Positions 24,967 through 32,648 of a stretch of 42,111 nucleotides of DNA are shown here, piece after piece. Source of the stretch: Reyranellaceae bacterium (lineage in GTDB: Bacteria; Pseudomonadota; Alphaproteobacteria; Reyranellales; Reyranellaceae); the NCBI GenBank assembly GCA_022844045.1, contig JALHMM010000056.1:1-42111 (forward strand). Reading direction: 5' to 3'. The position numbers and the translations under genes are program-made. The notes under the pieces were generated by a model that worked only from the letters and a program-made list of their open reading frames with translations, was not told the DNA's origin and made no database searches. The stretch's first letter is position 1. Each line of letters begins with the position of its first letter.

Positions 24967-25830
24967 TCAAGCCCGGCCGGTCATCAGCGCTTCCTGGTCC
25001 TCGGGGGCGTAGAAGAAATCGCCGGGCCGGAAGTCGTGGCCGAGGTCGCCGAGCAGGCGGCGCTGGCGCGGCGCGCAGCGCGCGAACAGCGACGCATAGG
25101 GCGCGCCGAAATCATAGGCGCGCATGAACATCTGGCAGTAATTGTAGAGGATGGTCTTGCGCGCCTTGCCCGAGCGGTTGGGCGAGGGTCCGTGCCAGAT
25201 CGCGTGCGGGAAGACGTAGGCGTCGCCGGCCTTGCCGAGCAGCGGCACGGCGCCCGGCATCTTCGGGTTGGGGATGCGCTCCAGCCGTTCCGGGAAGGGC
25301 CTGAGGTGGCTGCCGGGAAAGATGGTGAAGTTGCCGCTGTCCGGCTCGGTGACGTCGGTCAGCAGATACATGACCTTCACCGCCAGCGGCCGGCTGGTCT
25401 CGGTGACCCGGATGGCGCGCTGGGCCTCGCCGCCGTCGGTGTGGGTGTAGCCCGGAAAGGTCTCGGTCGAGGCGCGCACGATCGCCTGGCTCATCGAGAA
25501 CTGGATGTAGGGGCCCATCAGATCGAGGATCAGGTCGAAGATGCGCGGCCGGTCGATCAGGTCGATGAAGGCCTGGTGGTAGGTCAGCAGGTCGCGCCGG
25601 TCCATGAAGGCGGCGGGGTTGGGATCGGCATGGTCGACCCAGGCGTAGTGGCCGCGCGGCAGCTTGCCGGGCGCGGGCTCGTAGCCCGGCAGCGTGCGCA
25701 CGCGGTCGAGCTGCGCGGAGAAGAAGTCGACCTCGGCCGGGCTCAGCGCGCCTTCGAGCTGCAGGTAGCCATCGACGGCCCACTGCTCGCGCTGCGCGTC
25801 GGTCAGCGCGCGGGTGGTGTTGGCGAGCAT
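24967..25830 (-). CDS. Phytanoyl-CoA dioxygenase (PhyH) family protein
   Basis: 287 residues. Non-haem Fe(II)/2-oxoglutarate oxygenase with the 2-His-1-carboxylate triad at His130, Asp132 (GYTHTDGG) and His213 (IWHGPSPNRS), and Arg224 placed to bind 2-oxoglutarate. FTIFPGSHLRP is also typical of PhyH proteins. The substrate is not predictable. ATG 25830 is supported by GGGAGGAAACC; the frame extending to 25887 is not conserved-looking. A composite palindrome lies between it and the next oxygenase gene on the same strand. Confidence 0.9.
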   Translation of the reverse strand: MLANTTRALTDAQREQWAVDGYLQLEGALSPAEVDFFSAQLDRVRTLPGYEPAPGKLPRGHYAWVDHADPNPAAFMDRRDLLTYHQAFIDLIDRPRIFDLILDLMGPYIQFSMSQAIVRASTETFPGYTHTDGGEAQRAIRVTETSRPLAVKVMYLLTDVTEPDSGNFTIFPGSHLRPFPERLERIPNPKMPGAVPLLGKAGDAYVFPHAIWHGPSPNRSGKARKTILYNYCQMFMRAYDFGAPYASLFARCAPRQRRLLGDLGHDFRPGDFFYAPEDQEALMTGRA

Positions 25831-25905
25831 GGTTTCCTCCCTGCTATGGCGTGTCGATAGCAGACCGGCGGCAAGCGTCGCTGTCAACGCGTCCCAACCT
25901 CATGC

Positions 25906-26132
25906 TCCCTCTCCCCGCTTGCGGCAGGGCGATCGCATATGGAATTACACCTACCTTCCCCCGGAGGGGGAAGGTGGCGCGCGAAGCGCGACGGATGGGG
26001 GATGTCTCAACGCGTTCGGTGTCCGTCTTCGACATCCCCCATCCGCCCTGCGGGCACCTTCCCCTCCGGGGGAAGGTAAAACCAAGTCAGACTGGCCATA
26101 TGCGATCGCCCTGCCGCTTGCGGGGAGAGGGA
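25906..26132. repeat. Composite nested palindrome
   Basis: Outer arms of 37 bases begin TCCCTCTCCCCGC and run through GGCAGGGCGATCGCATATGG, with the complement at the right end. Inside lies a full CCGGAGG-type palindrome at 25952-26078. The spacers between inner and outer parts match those of the composite at 36078-36302 when that copy is read on the other strand. It ends 27 bases before the downstream oxygenase stop. Confidence 0.92.
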
Positions 26133-26158
26133 GGAAAACGCCATAGGCGAATCCCCCG

Positions 26159-27202
26159 CTACCAACGCGACGTCGCGCGCCGGCCCGGCGCGATCTGCTC
26201 GAGATCAGGTGTTTCGACCTTCGCCATGTGCGCATACGACTTGGCGGCGAACCACACGGCGTAGTCTCCCATGCGGATCGGCGGATACTTGGCCGGCTCC
26301 GCCGAGGCGATGCATTCGATCATGGTCTCGTGACCGGGATCGAAGAAGAAGGGGATGGCGTAGCGCACCGTGCCCGACGTGTTGCGCACGCGGTGCGGCG
26401 TCGACAGGAAGCGCTCGTTCGTCCAGCGGTGCAGCATGTCGCCGCCGTTCACCACGAACGCGCCGGGAATCGTCGGCGCGTCCATCCAGCGTCCATCCGG
26501 CAGCAGGATCGATAAGCCCTGCACCTTGTTCGGCGGCAGGAGCGTCATGAAGCCCGAATCGGTATGCGGCACCAGGCTCTCGGCTTCGTCCTCGCCGGCG
26601 ATATCGCGGTAGCGCGACATCCTGAGGATCAGGTGCGGCGACTGGAAAGCGGGCGCGAAGAAATCGGCCGGCAGGCCCAGCGCCAGCGCGTAGAGCGGCA
26701 CCAGCTTTTGGCTCAGTCGCTCCAGGGCTTGCATGTAGGCGAGCGTCGCGTCGCGGAAGCCCGGCAGGTCGTCGGCGGCCGGCCACTTGTTCATCGCGTG
26801 GAAGCGGCGATTGGCGAGCACCACAGGATCGTCGGGCGTGCGCTCGCGGCGCAGGAAATAGGCCTCGTTCTGCGACGGCTTGCGGCCGGCGTTCGCGCCG
26901 CTCGCGGGCGCCCGTTGGATCGGCATGTAGCCGATGTTGTGCTCGTCGACCTTGACCGCGAGCTTCTTCTCCATCGGCAGCGCATGAAAGCGCGCCGCCT
27001 GTTCGTAGGTGGCGTCGATCAGGTCCTGCGGCACGCCGTGCCCCGCCAGGTAGTAGAACCCGACCTTCTCGAAGGCGAAGCGCAGCTTCGCCGCGGCGAT
27101 CTCCGCCGCCCCCGGCCTGCCCGCGAGGTAGTCGGCGACGTCGATGAGCGGGATCTCGCCGCCGATCATGTCAGGGTTGGCGACGGTGTGGCTGTCAGGC
27201 AC
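26159..27202 (-). CDS. Isopenicillin N synthase-like 2-oxoglutarate/Fe(II) oxygenase
   Basis: 347 residues. The N-terminal DIOX_N part (IPLIDVADYLAG...FYYLAGHGVPQDLID) is followed by the oxygenase core with His213, Asp215 (VPHTDSGF) and His270 (STPHRV) as iron ligands. The 2-oxoglutarate Arg is Arg280, but the usual RxS motif reads RYA (RYAIPFFF). Members carry out hydroxylation or ring closure in secondary metabolism or hormone-like pathways. The start is GTG 27202 with AGGAG upstream. The stop of the upstream enoyl-CoA hydratase gene's partner end is 45 bases away, so the two may be one transcript. Confidence 0.88.
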   Translation of the reverse strand: MPDSHTVANPDMIGGEIPLIDVADYLAGRPGAAEIAAAKLRFAFEKVGFYYLAGHGVPQDLIDATYEQAARFHALPMEKKLAVKVDEHNIGYMPIQRAPASGANAGRKPSQNEAYFLRRERTPDDPVVLANRRFHAMNKWPAADDLPGFRDATLAYMQALERLSQKLVPLYALALGLPADFFAPAFQSPHLILRMSRYRDIAGEDEAESLVPHTDSGFMTLLPPNKVQGLSILLPDGRWMDAPTIPGAFVVNGGDMLHRWTNERFLSTPHRVRNTSGTVRYAIPFFFDPGHETMIECIASAEPAKYPPIRMGDYAVWFAAKSYAHMAKVETPDLEQIAPGRRATSRW

Positions 27203-27247
27203 GGGGACTCTCCTGTGGTGACGTCCGGCCAGAGGATCAGTTTATCC

Positions 27248-28099
27248 TCATCTCCTCGTCCCTTCACTACCCGCGCCCAGTTCGCCGCAGAGTTCGCCCA
27301 TGCGCAACTCGCCTTCGCGCGTCTGTCCGCCGATCTCCAGGAACCGGCGCATATTGGTCTTGGCGCCCGCGGTGCGCAGAGTCTGGTCGAACAGATAGGC
27401 TTCCTCGAACAGCCCCTCGATCAAGGGGCGGTCGGACTGATTGACGCTCTGCTTGGCCAGCCGCACCGCCTCCGCGGGAAAGGACGCGATGCGGCGCGCC
27501 AGCTTCTCGACCGCCGGGCCGATCTCCTTCGCCTCGTAGATGCGGTTCAGATAACCCCAGCGCTCCGCGGTTTCCGCGTCCAGGTCGTCGCCCGCCAGGA
27601 TCACCTCCATGGCCCGCCCGCGCCCGATCAGCCGCGGCAGCCGCTGCGTGCCGGTACCACCAGGCAGGATGCCCAGCGGGACCTCCATCTGGTTGATCTT
27701 GGTCTTGCCGCGCACCCCGAAACGCATGTCGAACGAGGCCGCCAGCTCGCTGCCGCCGCCGCCGACCCGGCCTTCGATCTGGGCGATCACCACCTTGTCC
27801 ATGGTGCGATAGCGCTCGCACATGGCGTGATAGGGCTTGATCTGGGTATCGCGGCGGGCCGGCGTATCGGTCGGGCGCTGCAAGATCGCGGCCACGTCGA
27901 AATGCGCCAGGAAGAAATCGGGATCGGCGCTGCGGAAGACGACGACCGTGAGGTCGGGGTCCGCCTTCAGCTCATGCGAGAGCGCCTCGAGCTCCGCCAG
28001 CAAAGCCAGCGTGATGACGTTGACCGGCGGGTTGCTGATCGTGACGGTCGCGACCCGGCCAGAGACCGCGACATCCAGGAGTTTGTATGCGTAGGCCAT
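27248..28099 (-). CDS. Enoyl-CoA hydratase/isomerase family protein
   Basis: 283 residues of crotonase fold. The oxyanion-hole segments are SADPDFFLAHFDV (residues 58-69) and EGRVGGGGSELA (109-120). Both catalytic Glu positions of hydratases appear kept (Glu118 in GGSELA and Glu139 in QMEVPLGILPGGTGTQRLPR). It should hydrate or isomerise an acyl-CoA in the cytoplasm. The first oxyanion segment lacks the common FSAGAD wording, so the reaction may differ from fatty acid beta-oxidation. ATG 28099 has a GAGGGG ribosome site; the frame upstream to 28210 is not needed. Confidence 0.9.
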   Translation of the reverse strand: MAYAYKLLDVAVSGRVATVTISNPPVNVITLALLAELEALSHELKADPDLTVVVFRSADPDFFLAHFDVAAILQRPTDTPARRDTQIKPYHAMCERYRTMDKVVIAQIEGRVGGGGSELAASFDMRFGVRGKTKINQMEVPLGILPGGTGTQRLPRLIGRGRAMEVILAGDDLDAETAERWGYLNRIYEAKEIGPAVEKLARRIASFPAEAVRLAKQSVNQSDRPLIEGLFEEAYLFDQTLRTAGAKTNMRRFLEIGGQTREGELRMGELCGELGAGSEGTRR

Positions 28100-28222
28100 G
28101 GCGTTTCCCCTCTGCGCTTGCTGGCGGCATGCCCGCGACACGTGGCGATCCTCTTTAGCAGGGATGTCCGCCGCGGCGAACGCCGCAGCCTGAGGAGCCG
28201 GGGCGGCCAAACGTCAAGCGCA

Positions 28223-28534
28223 TCAAGTCGGTTGATCGCGGTTGGCCTCGGCCACGGCATGCTGGAATTCGATGGCGGCGTCGAGAGCATCGACGGCACT
28301 GGGGAATTCAACCAGTGCGCCGTCACCGGTCAGCTTGACCAGCCGGCCCCGGTGTCGCGCCAGGGTTGGCTCGAGGCGCTCGGTGCGATGCGCCTTCAAC
28401 CGCGCGAGGGTGCCATCCTCATCGTGACCCATGAGGCGCGAGTAACCCACGACATCCGCTGCCAGGATTGCCGCCAATCGCCGGATGACCCGCTCGCCCG
28501 TCAAGACGCCTCCCCCGCGACGCTGCCGACCCAT
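28223..28534 (-). pseudogene. Truncated class III adenylate cyclase remnant
   Basis: About 100 residues: ERVIRRLAAILAADVVGYSRLM, HDEDGTLARLKAHRTE and RGRLVKLTGDGALVEFPSAVDALDAAIEFQ are the opening of a cyclase domain of the common rhizobial-type adenylate/guanylate cyclases. It stops after ~100 residues, before the substrate-binding GxxVNxAAR block and the usual C-terminal TPR or CHASE parts. It therefore lacks half of the catalytic domain and cannot be active as drawn. The breakpoint coincides with a copy of the nicotinamidase 3'-end sequence at 28213-28230. Confidence 0.75.
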
Positions 28535-28661
28535 GCCAGATCTTATCTTGGGGACCAGGCGTGGCGGTGTGGTGCCTGTTGCAGCCTGCCTTGCGCGGGA
28601 GCGGGCTTCCCCACTACGGTTGCGGTCGGCTGACCACAAACTACCATCGGGAGATCGATCC

Positions 28662-28976
28662 ATGATCAAGGTGAGCGTCATGTATCCCAACACGCCCAAC
28701 GCGCGCTTTGATCATGCGTACTACCGGGACAAGCACATGCCGCTGGTGAAAGCGCGGCTGGGCGACGCCTGCAAGTATTACACCGTGGACAAGGGCCTGG
28801 CGGGCGGCGCGCCCGGCGCGCCGGCGACGTATGTCGGCATGTGCCACATCTTCTGCGACTCGGTCGAGGCCTTCCAGACCGCCTTCGGACCGCACGCGCA
28901 GGAGATCATGGCGGACATCCCGAACTACACCGACCTGAGCCCGGTGCTGCAGATCAGCGAAGTCGTGGTCGGCTGA
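28662..28976 (+). CDS. EthD-family protein
   Basis: 104 residues: MIKVSVMYPNTPNARFDHAYYRDKHMPLVKARLGD is the N-terminal EthD signature (YYxxxHxPL), in a dimeric alpha+beta barrel. EthD proteins accompany ether- or polyketide-type degradation enzymes and are cytoplasmic; no enzymatic partner is adjacent. ATG 28662 has GGGAGA upstream. The longer frame to 28485 overlaps the cyclase remnant and is rejected. Five bases after the stop begins a stretch that reads RIKSGDLA-stop, like the end of the nicotinamidase. Confidence 0.88.
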   Translation: MIKVSVMYPNTPNARFDHAYYRDKHMPLVKARLGDACKYYTVDKGLAGGAPGAPATYVGMCHIFCDSVEAFQTAFGPHAQEIMADIPNYTDLSPVLQISEVVVG

Positions 28977-29035
28977 CGCCGCGCATCAAGTCGGGAGATT
29001 TGGCCTGACACAGCGCGCGGTTAGTCGGACTCACC

Positions 29036-29100
29036 TGTCATCCCGAGCGGTGCGAGGGATCTAGGCTTGCCCTAGATGTCTCGCTGCGCTCGACATGACA
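29036..29100. repeat. TGTCATCCCGAGCG-type palindrome (diverged)
   Basis: Left end TGTCATCCCGAGCGGTGCG, right end CGCTGCGCTCGACATGACA. It is the most diverged copy of the TGTCATTCC family here. It ends seven bases before the dienelactone hydrolase stop, between convergent genes. Confidence 0.85.
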
Positions 29101-29107
29101 GGTTGCG

Positions 29108-29764
29108 CTACATCTTCCCCAGGAACGCCATCATGCGCTCCCACGCCGTGTTGGCGCTGGCGACGTGGTAGTTCATCTCGCTGCGTTCGTTGCAGAAGCC
29201 GTGGTTCGCGTCGTAGCGGTGGATGTCGGGCTTCTGGCCGGCGCCCTTCATGGCTTTCTCCAGCGCGTCGGCGGCGGCCGGCGTGCACCAGTCGTCCTTG
29301 TTGGCGAAGTGGCCCTGGAAGGGGATCTTGATCTTCGCCGGATCGGCGAACTCGGCCGGCGGGATGCCGTAGAAGCACACGGCGGCCGCGACACCCGGCA
29401 CGTGCACGGCGCTGGCCACGGTAAGCGCGCCGCCCATGCAGTAGCCCATCACCGCGACCTTGCCTGATACGCCGCGCAGATGATTGACCGCGCCGGCGAT
29501 GTCCTGATGCGTGGCGCCGGGGAAATCGAGGCCGGTCATCAGATGGTTGGCCTCGTCGGGCTTCTGCGTCACGCGGCCCTTGTAGAGATCGGGCGCCAGC
29601 GCGTTGTATCCCTCGCGCGCGAAGCGATCGGCGACGCCCTTGATCTGGTCGTTCAGGCCCCACCATTCCTGGATCACCACGATGCCGGGCTTGCCCTGCC
29701 CGGCCATCGCCAGCCAGCCGCCCGCCTTGCTGCCATCCGGCCGCGCGAACTCGATCATCGCCAT
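29108..29764 (-). CDS. Dienelactone hydrolase family protein
   Basis: 218 residues. The nucleophile is Cys109 in MGYCMGGA, the acid Asp157 or Asp158 (NKDDW) and the base His188 (DANHGF). Glu33 (IQEWWG) corresponds to the conserved Glu that activates the Cys in dienelactone hydrolases. It hydrolyses a lactone or ester, classically in chlorocatechol or related aromatic breakdown. ATG 29764 (MAMIEF) is favoured because GGGAGG lies seven bases upstream; ATG 29758 is an alternative. Its start lies 13 bases from the acyltransferase stop upstream, so they are probably one operon. Confidence 0.93.
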   Translation of the reverse strand: MAMIEFARPDGSKAGGWLAMAGQGKPGIVVIQEWWGLNDQIKGVADRFAREGYNALAPDLYKGRVTQKPDEANHLMTGLDFPGATHQDIAGAVNHLRGVSGKVAVMGYCMGGALTVASAVHVPGVAAAVCFYGIPPAEFADPAKIKIPFQGHFANKDDWCTPAAADALEKAMKGAGQKPDIHRYDANHGFCNERSEMNYHVASANTAWERMMAFLGKM

Positions 29765-29777
29765 CGCTGTCCTCCCA

Positions 29778-30941
29778 TCATGGATGGGCGACAGTCTGCG
29801 CAAGCGGCCGGCGCGGCGCAACCTTCAGGCCGAACAACGGCCGCAGCACGCCAAGGCGGCGCACGACGAATTCGTAGAGCAGCCACGACCCGACGAAGGT
29901 GATGAACGCCGCGAGCGCGAACTTCGCGCCCACCGGCAGGCCGCTTTGCACCAGCCAGTAGACGGCGATCACGGTGATCGTCTGGTGCAGGATGTAGAAC
30001 GGATAGACCGCCTCGGTGGCATAGGCGAGGAAGGCCGGGCGCCGCGTCAGGTAGCGCCGCGCGAAGCCGACAATGGCGAGCAGCCAGGCCAAGGTGTTGA
30101 TGCCCTGGAGCAGCGCGTAGAGCGGGCGATTGTCCGGCGTGATGGTCGGGCGCACGGCGTTGAAGAACAGATGGTCGAGCAGCGCGAAGGCCGCGATGCC
30201 GACCGTCAGCGCGACCCAGCGTGCGCGCAGCAGCGCGTCGAGCAGGTCGCCGCTGCGGAACAGCAGCGCGCCGTAGAGCAGCAGCGTGCCGTAATAGACC
30301 AGACCGAACCAGTCGCCGATCAGCCCGTTGGGGTTACGCGAGATTGGCGCCAGCCAGAGATGCGCTGCGATCAGCGGCAGCGCCGCCAGCCAGTACAGAT
30401 GCCAACGCGCGACAACGCGGTACACCGGCTCGAGCCGCGCGCGGCGCAGCCAGAGGAAGACCGGCAGCAGCACGAGCGTCAGGATCAGCGCATAGGCGAC
30501 GAACCAGAGGTGGTGCCAGGAAATGTTGCCCTGGGGATAGGCGCCGCCATCGAAGGCATGCGGCAGCCAGTCGAGATACGAGCCGGCGAACTGCCCGCGA
30601 TGGGCGCGCTCGGCGTAGATCTGCGGCGGCACGATCACCAGCATGCCGAAGGCCAGCGGCAGGGCCAGGCGCTTCAGCCGATCGAGCACGAAGACGCCGC
30701 CCGAACGCTGGCCCAGGGCCAGCATCACGGCGGCGCCCGAGACCAGAAAGAGCAGCGGCATGCGCCAGCGATTGGTGAAGCGCATGGCCTCGCGCAGCCA
30801 GGCGGCGCTCTCTTCGTCGTTGATGTGCCAGGTCCAGCCCGACCAGGCCATGCCCGAGTGGTAGAGGATCAGGAGCCCGAAGGCTGTCACGCGCAGCCAG
30901 TCCAGGTCGGCGCGGCGGTCAGTGGGAGCGGTCGTGTTCAT
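29778..30941 (-). CDS. Acyltransferase family 3 membrane protein (OpgC-like)
   Basis: 387 residues with about ten hydrophobic segments. The N-terminal RRADLDWLRVTAFGLLILYHSGM contains the conserved Arg and the His of the acyltransferase 3 family, followed by RWRMPLLFLVSGAAV. Such enzymes acylate (succinyl, acetyl) glucans, lipids or surface sugars at the inner membrane. The overall pattern resembles OpgC-like glucan succinyltransferases. ATG 30941 is chosen because the frame upstream to 31094 is the translation of repeat DNA. First gene of a likely operon with dienelactone hydrolase. Confidence 0.88.
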   Translation of the reverse strand: MNTTAPTDRRADLDWLRVTAFGLLILYHSGMAWSGWTWHINDEESAAWLREAMRFTNRWRMPLLFLVSGAAVMLALGQRSGGVFVLDRLKRLALPLAFGMLVIVPPQIYAERAHRGQFAGSYLDWLPHAFDGGAYPQGNISWHHLWFVAYALILTLVLLPVFLWLRRARLEPVYRVVARWHLYWLAALPLIAAHLWLAPISRNPNGLIGDWFGLVYYGTLLLYGALLFRSGDLLDALLRARWVALTVGIAAFALLDHLFFNAVRPTITPDNRPLYALLQGINTLAWLLAIVGFARRYLTRRPAFLAYATEAVYPFYILHQTITVIAVYWLVQSGLPVGAKFALAAFITFVGSWLLYEFVVRRLGVLRPLFGLKVAPRRPLAQTVAHP

Positions 30942-30986
30942 GGCGTCCCTGATGCCAGTCAAACCCTTGATCGTGCGAGATTTTGT

Positions 30987-31048
30987 GACGACCGGCACGC
31001 CCGCTGGGACGACCGGCGAACGACCTGGGACGACCGGCGGCCCGCCGT
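30987..31048. repeat. Short-period direct repeat array upstream of the AAA ATPase
   Basis: GACGACCGGC occurs at 30987, 31008 and 31029, exactly 21 bases apart. Each interval holds a degenerate half-unit ending CTGG, so the underlying period is about 10.5 bases, one DNA helical turn. The phrase TGGGAC at unit junctions recurs in the AT-rich element at 31145. Confidence 0.75.
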
Positions 31049-31054
31049 AAGGTC

Positions 31055-31118
31055 GGGGCGCGCCACTCCAGTGGCGCGTCTTTCGTTCGACCAACGCGCC
31101 ACTGGAGTGGCGCGCCCC
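31055..31118. repeat. Cruciform-like inverted repeat
   Basis: Perfect 25-base arms (31055-31079 and 31094-31118) around a 14-base loop. Each arm is itself palindromic (GCGCCACTCCAGTGGCGC), so the arms are both inverted and direct repeats of one another. It lies between the repeat array and the AT-rich element upstream of the AAA ATPase. Confidence 0.92.
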
Positions 31119-31142
31119 CAGCCCATGACAGCCAATGGTCTA

Positions 31143-31206
31143 ATTGGGACAAAACAAGAAAATATCCTTGATAATTTCCTATTTTCGATAAATAAATTGT
31201 CCCATC
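31143..31206 (+). promoter_or_regulatory. AT-rich element bounded by inverted TGGGACAA
   Basis: A ~60-base AT-rich tract, the lowest GC in the window, is bounded by TTGGGACAA on the left and TTGTCCCA on the right (8-base inverted match TGGGACAA). It includes TTGATA (31168-31173) as a possible -35 and several ATAAAT-like -10 candidates. It is the likely promoter/operator or a DNA-unwinding element for the ATPase gene that starts 25 bases on. Confidence 0.55.
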
Positions 31207-31230
31207 GACAACACAGCCGATGGAGGTCCC

Positions 31231-32358
31231 ATGGCCGCGATCAAGATGTTCGACGCGTTCAGTCCGACGATATGGCAGGGCAAGGAGGTGCCGGAGCGGC
31301 GTTGGCTGATCCCCGGCCTGCTGATCCGCGGCTCGGTGACGATGCTCAACGGCGATGGCGGCATCGGCAAGTCGCTGCTCGCCCAGCAGCTCGCCACGGC
31401 GCTGGCGACGGTGCGGCCGTTCCTCGGCATCGAGCCGCAGGCCGAGCCCGTGCCCTCGCTCTCGGTGTTCTGCGAGGACGATCTGCAGGAGCTGCATTTC
31501 CGCCAGGCGCATATCAACGCCCATTACGGCTGCACCATGGACGAGCTGGGCGCGATGGCGCTGCTCAGCCGCGTCGGCGAGGAGAACGGCCTGATGACCT
31601 TCGACCGGCGCACCGACGAGGGCGAGGAGACGCCGTTCTACCGCCAGCTCGAGCAGACCATCCGCGACAGCGGCGCCGAGCTGATCGTCATCGACACCTC
31701 GGCCGACACCTTCATCGGCAACGAGAACATCCGCACCCAGGTGCGCCAGTTCATCAACGCGCTGCGCCGGCTGGCGCAGATCAACGATGGCGGCGTGGTG
31801 CTCAACGCCCATCCCTCGCTCACCGGACTCGCCAGCGGCGCGGGCTTCAGCGGCTCGACGGCGTGGCACAACACGGTGCGCGGCCGGCTCTATCTCACCA
31901 AGCCGCAGACGGCCGAGGGCGAGGAGGAGGAGCAGAGCGACGCGCGCGTGCTGAAGCTGATGAAGAGCAACTACGGCCGCGCCGGCGAGACCATCGCGCT
32001 CACCTGGCGCGACCACGTCCTGGTGCGCGATGCGCCGGCCCGCGGCAGCACCAGCAACCTCGTCGACCGCCTAGACCTCGACAACGCCGTGCTCGCGGGG
32101 CTGCGCAAGCTGGTGGGCAGCGGCGTTCTCGTCTCCGCCGACCCGGACGCCAAGACCGGGCTGGCCAACAAGGTACGGGCCCTGCCCTCGTGCCGGTGCT
32201 GGAGCTGGCAGGCGATGATCGGCGCGCAGGAACGCCTGATCGCGGCTGGCAAGATCGAGTTGGTGGAAATGGGTTCGCCCAGCAAACGGCGCGTCTACGT
32301 GCGACCGCACGACATGCGCCTGCCGGGTGAACTGGGCATCGGAAATGCCGGAGCGTGA
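31231..32358 (+). CDS. RepA-like/AAA_25 ATPase
   Basis: 375 residues. Walker A is GDGGIGKS (residues 41-48) and Walker B is LIVIDTSAD (151-159), with sensor His193 (NAHPS) and the phrase RGRLYL. These are the marks of the RecA-fold RepA-type ATPases found in plasmids, prophages and integrated islands, where they work as replicative helicases or helicase-like motors. The last ~100 residues look like a winged-helix DNA-binding part. ATG 31231 has GGAGG upstream. No phage, integrase or primase gene is next to it, so it is either a relic or part of a compact self-contained module with the arrays on both sides. Confidence 0.87.
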   Translation: MAAIKMFDAFSPTIWQGKEVPERRWLIPGLLIRGSVTMLNGDGGIGKSLLAQQLATALATVRPFLGIEPQAEPVPSLSVFCEDDLQELHFRQAHINAHYGCTMDELGAMALLSRVGEENGLMTFDRRTDEGEETPFYRQLEQTIRDSGAELIVIDTSADTFIGNENIRTQVRQFINALRRLAQINDGGVVLNAHPSLTGLASGAGFSGSTAWHNTVRGRLYLTKPQTAEGEEEEQSDARVLKLMKSNYGRAGETIALTWRDHVLVRDAPARGSTSNLVDRLDLDNAVLAGLRKLVGSGVLVSADPDAKTGLANKVRALPSCRCWSWQAMIGAQERLIAAGKIELVEMGSPSKRRVYVRPHDMRLPGELGIGNAGA

Positions 32359-32379
32359 GCGCCGATGCCCGTCTTCCTT

Positions 32380-32488
32380 CCAACGGTCTTCCAACGGGGT
32401 GCCAACGGCTTCCAACGGGGTACCGACGCCCTGCCAACGGGGCCTGCCAACGGGGTTCCAACCCCCTGCCAACGGGGTGCCAACGTCC
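32380..32488. repeat. ~11-bp tandem array downstream of the AAA ATPase
   Basis: CCAACGGGGT-type units start at 32380, 32391, 32402, 32412, 32423 (degenerate), 32434, 32447, 32458 (degenerate), 32469 and 32480. The spacing is 10, 11 or 13 bases, mostly 11. Ten units thus lie on one face of the helix, as iterons or protein-binding arrays do. Reading frames through it give only repetitive peptides (NGVPTPCQRG). Confidence 0.85.
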
Positions 32489-32490
32489 CC

Positions 32491-32526
32491 AGCCCTCACC
32501 ACCCCCTAAAGGGGGTGGTGAGGGCT
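32491..32526 (+). terminator. Strong hairpin after the array
   Basis: A perfect 16-base stem (AGCCCTCACCACCCCC and its complement) with a four-base TAAA loop. No T-tract follows, so it is either an imperfect intrinsic terminator or another structural element of the ATPase locus. Confidence 0.65.
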
Positions 32527-32648
32527 ATAGATCGAGACGCTACGCTGTCGCTTCGCGCCTCGATCTTTGCGGACAGGCGATCGCAAGTGGCACGCCCCAA
32601 CCGGATAGCGTCTTTCAGGGCGCTCGAGTCCGTCATGAGCGCCGCTGG

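Noticed and set aside
25851..26264. Recurring short frames reading GDVSTRSVSVFDIPHPP over the CCTTCCCCC repeats
   Set aside because: The same peptide appears at several repeat copies only because the repeat DNA is conserved; there are no start signals and both strands are equally open.
29604..32330. A 908-codon plus-strand open frame
   Set aside because: It runs antisense through the dienelactone hydrolase and acyltransferase genes and out of frame through the AAA ATPase, with Arg/Gln/Ala-rich composition typical of GC-rich shadow frames.
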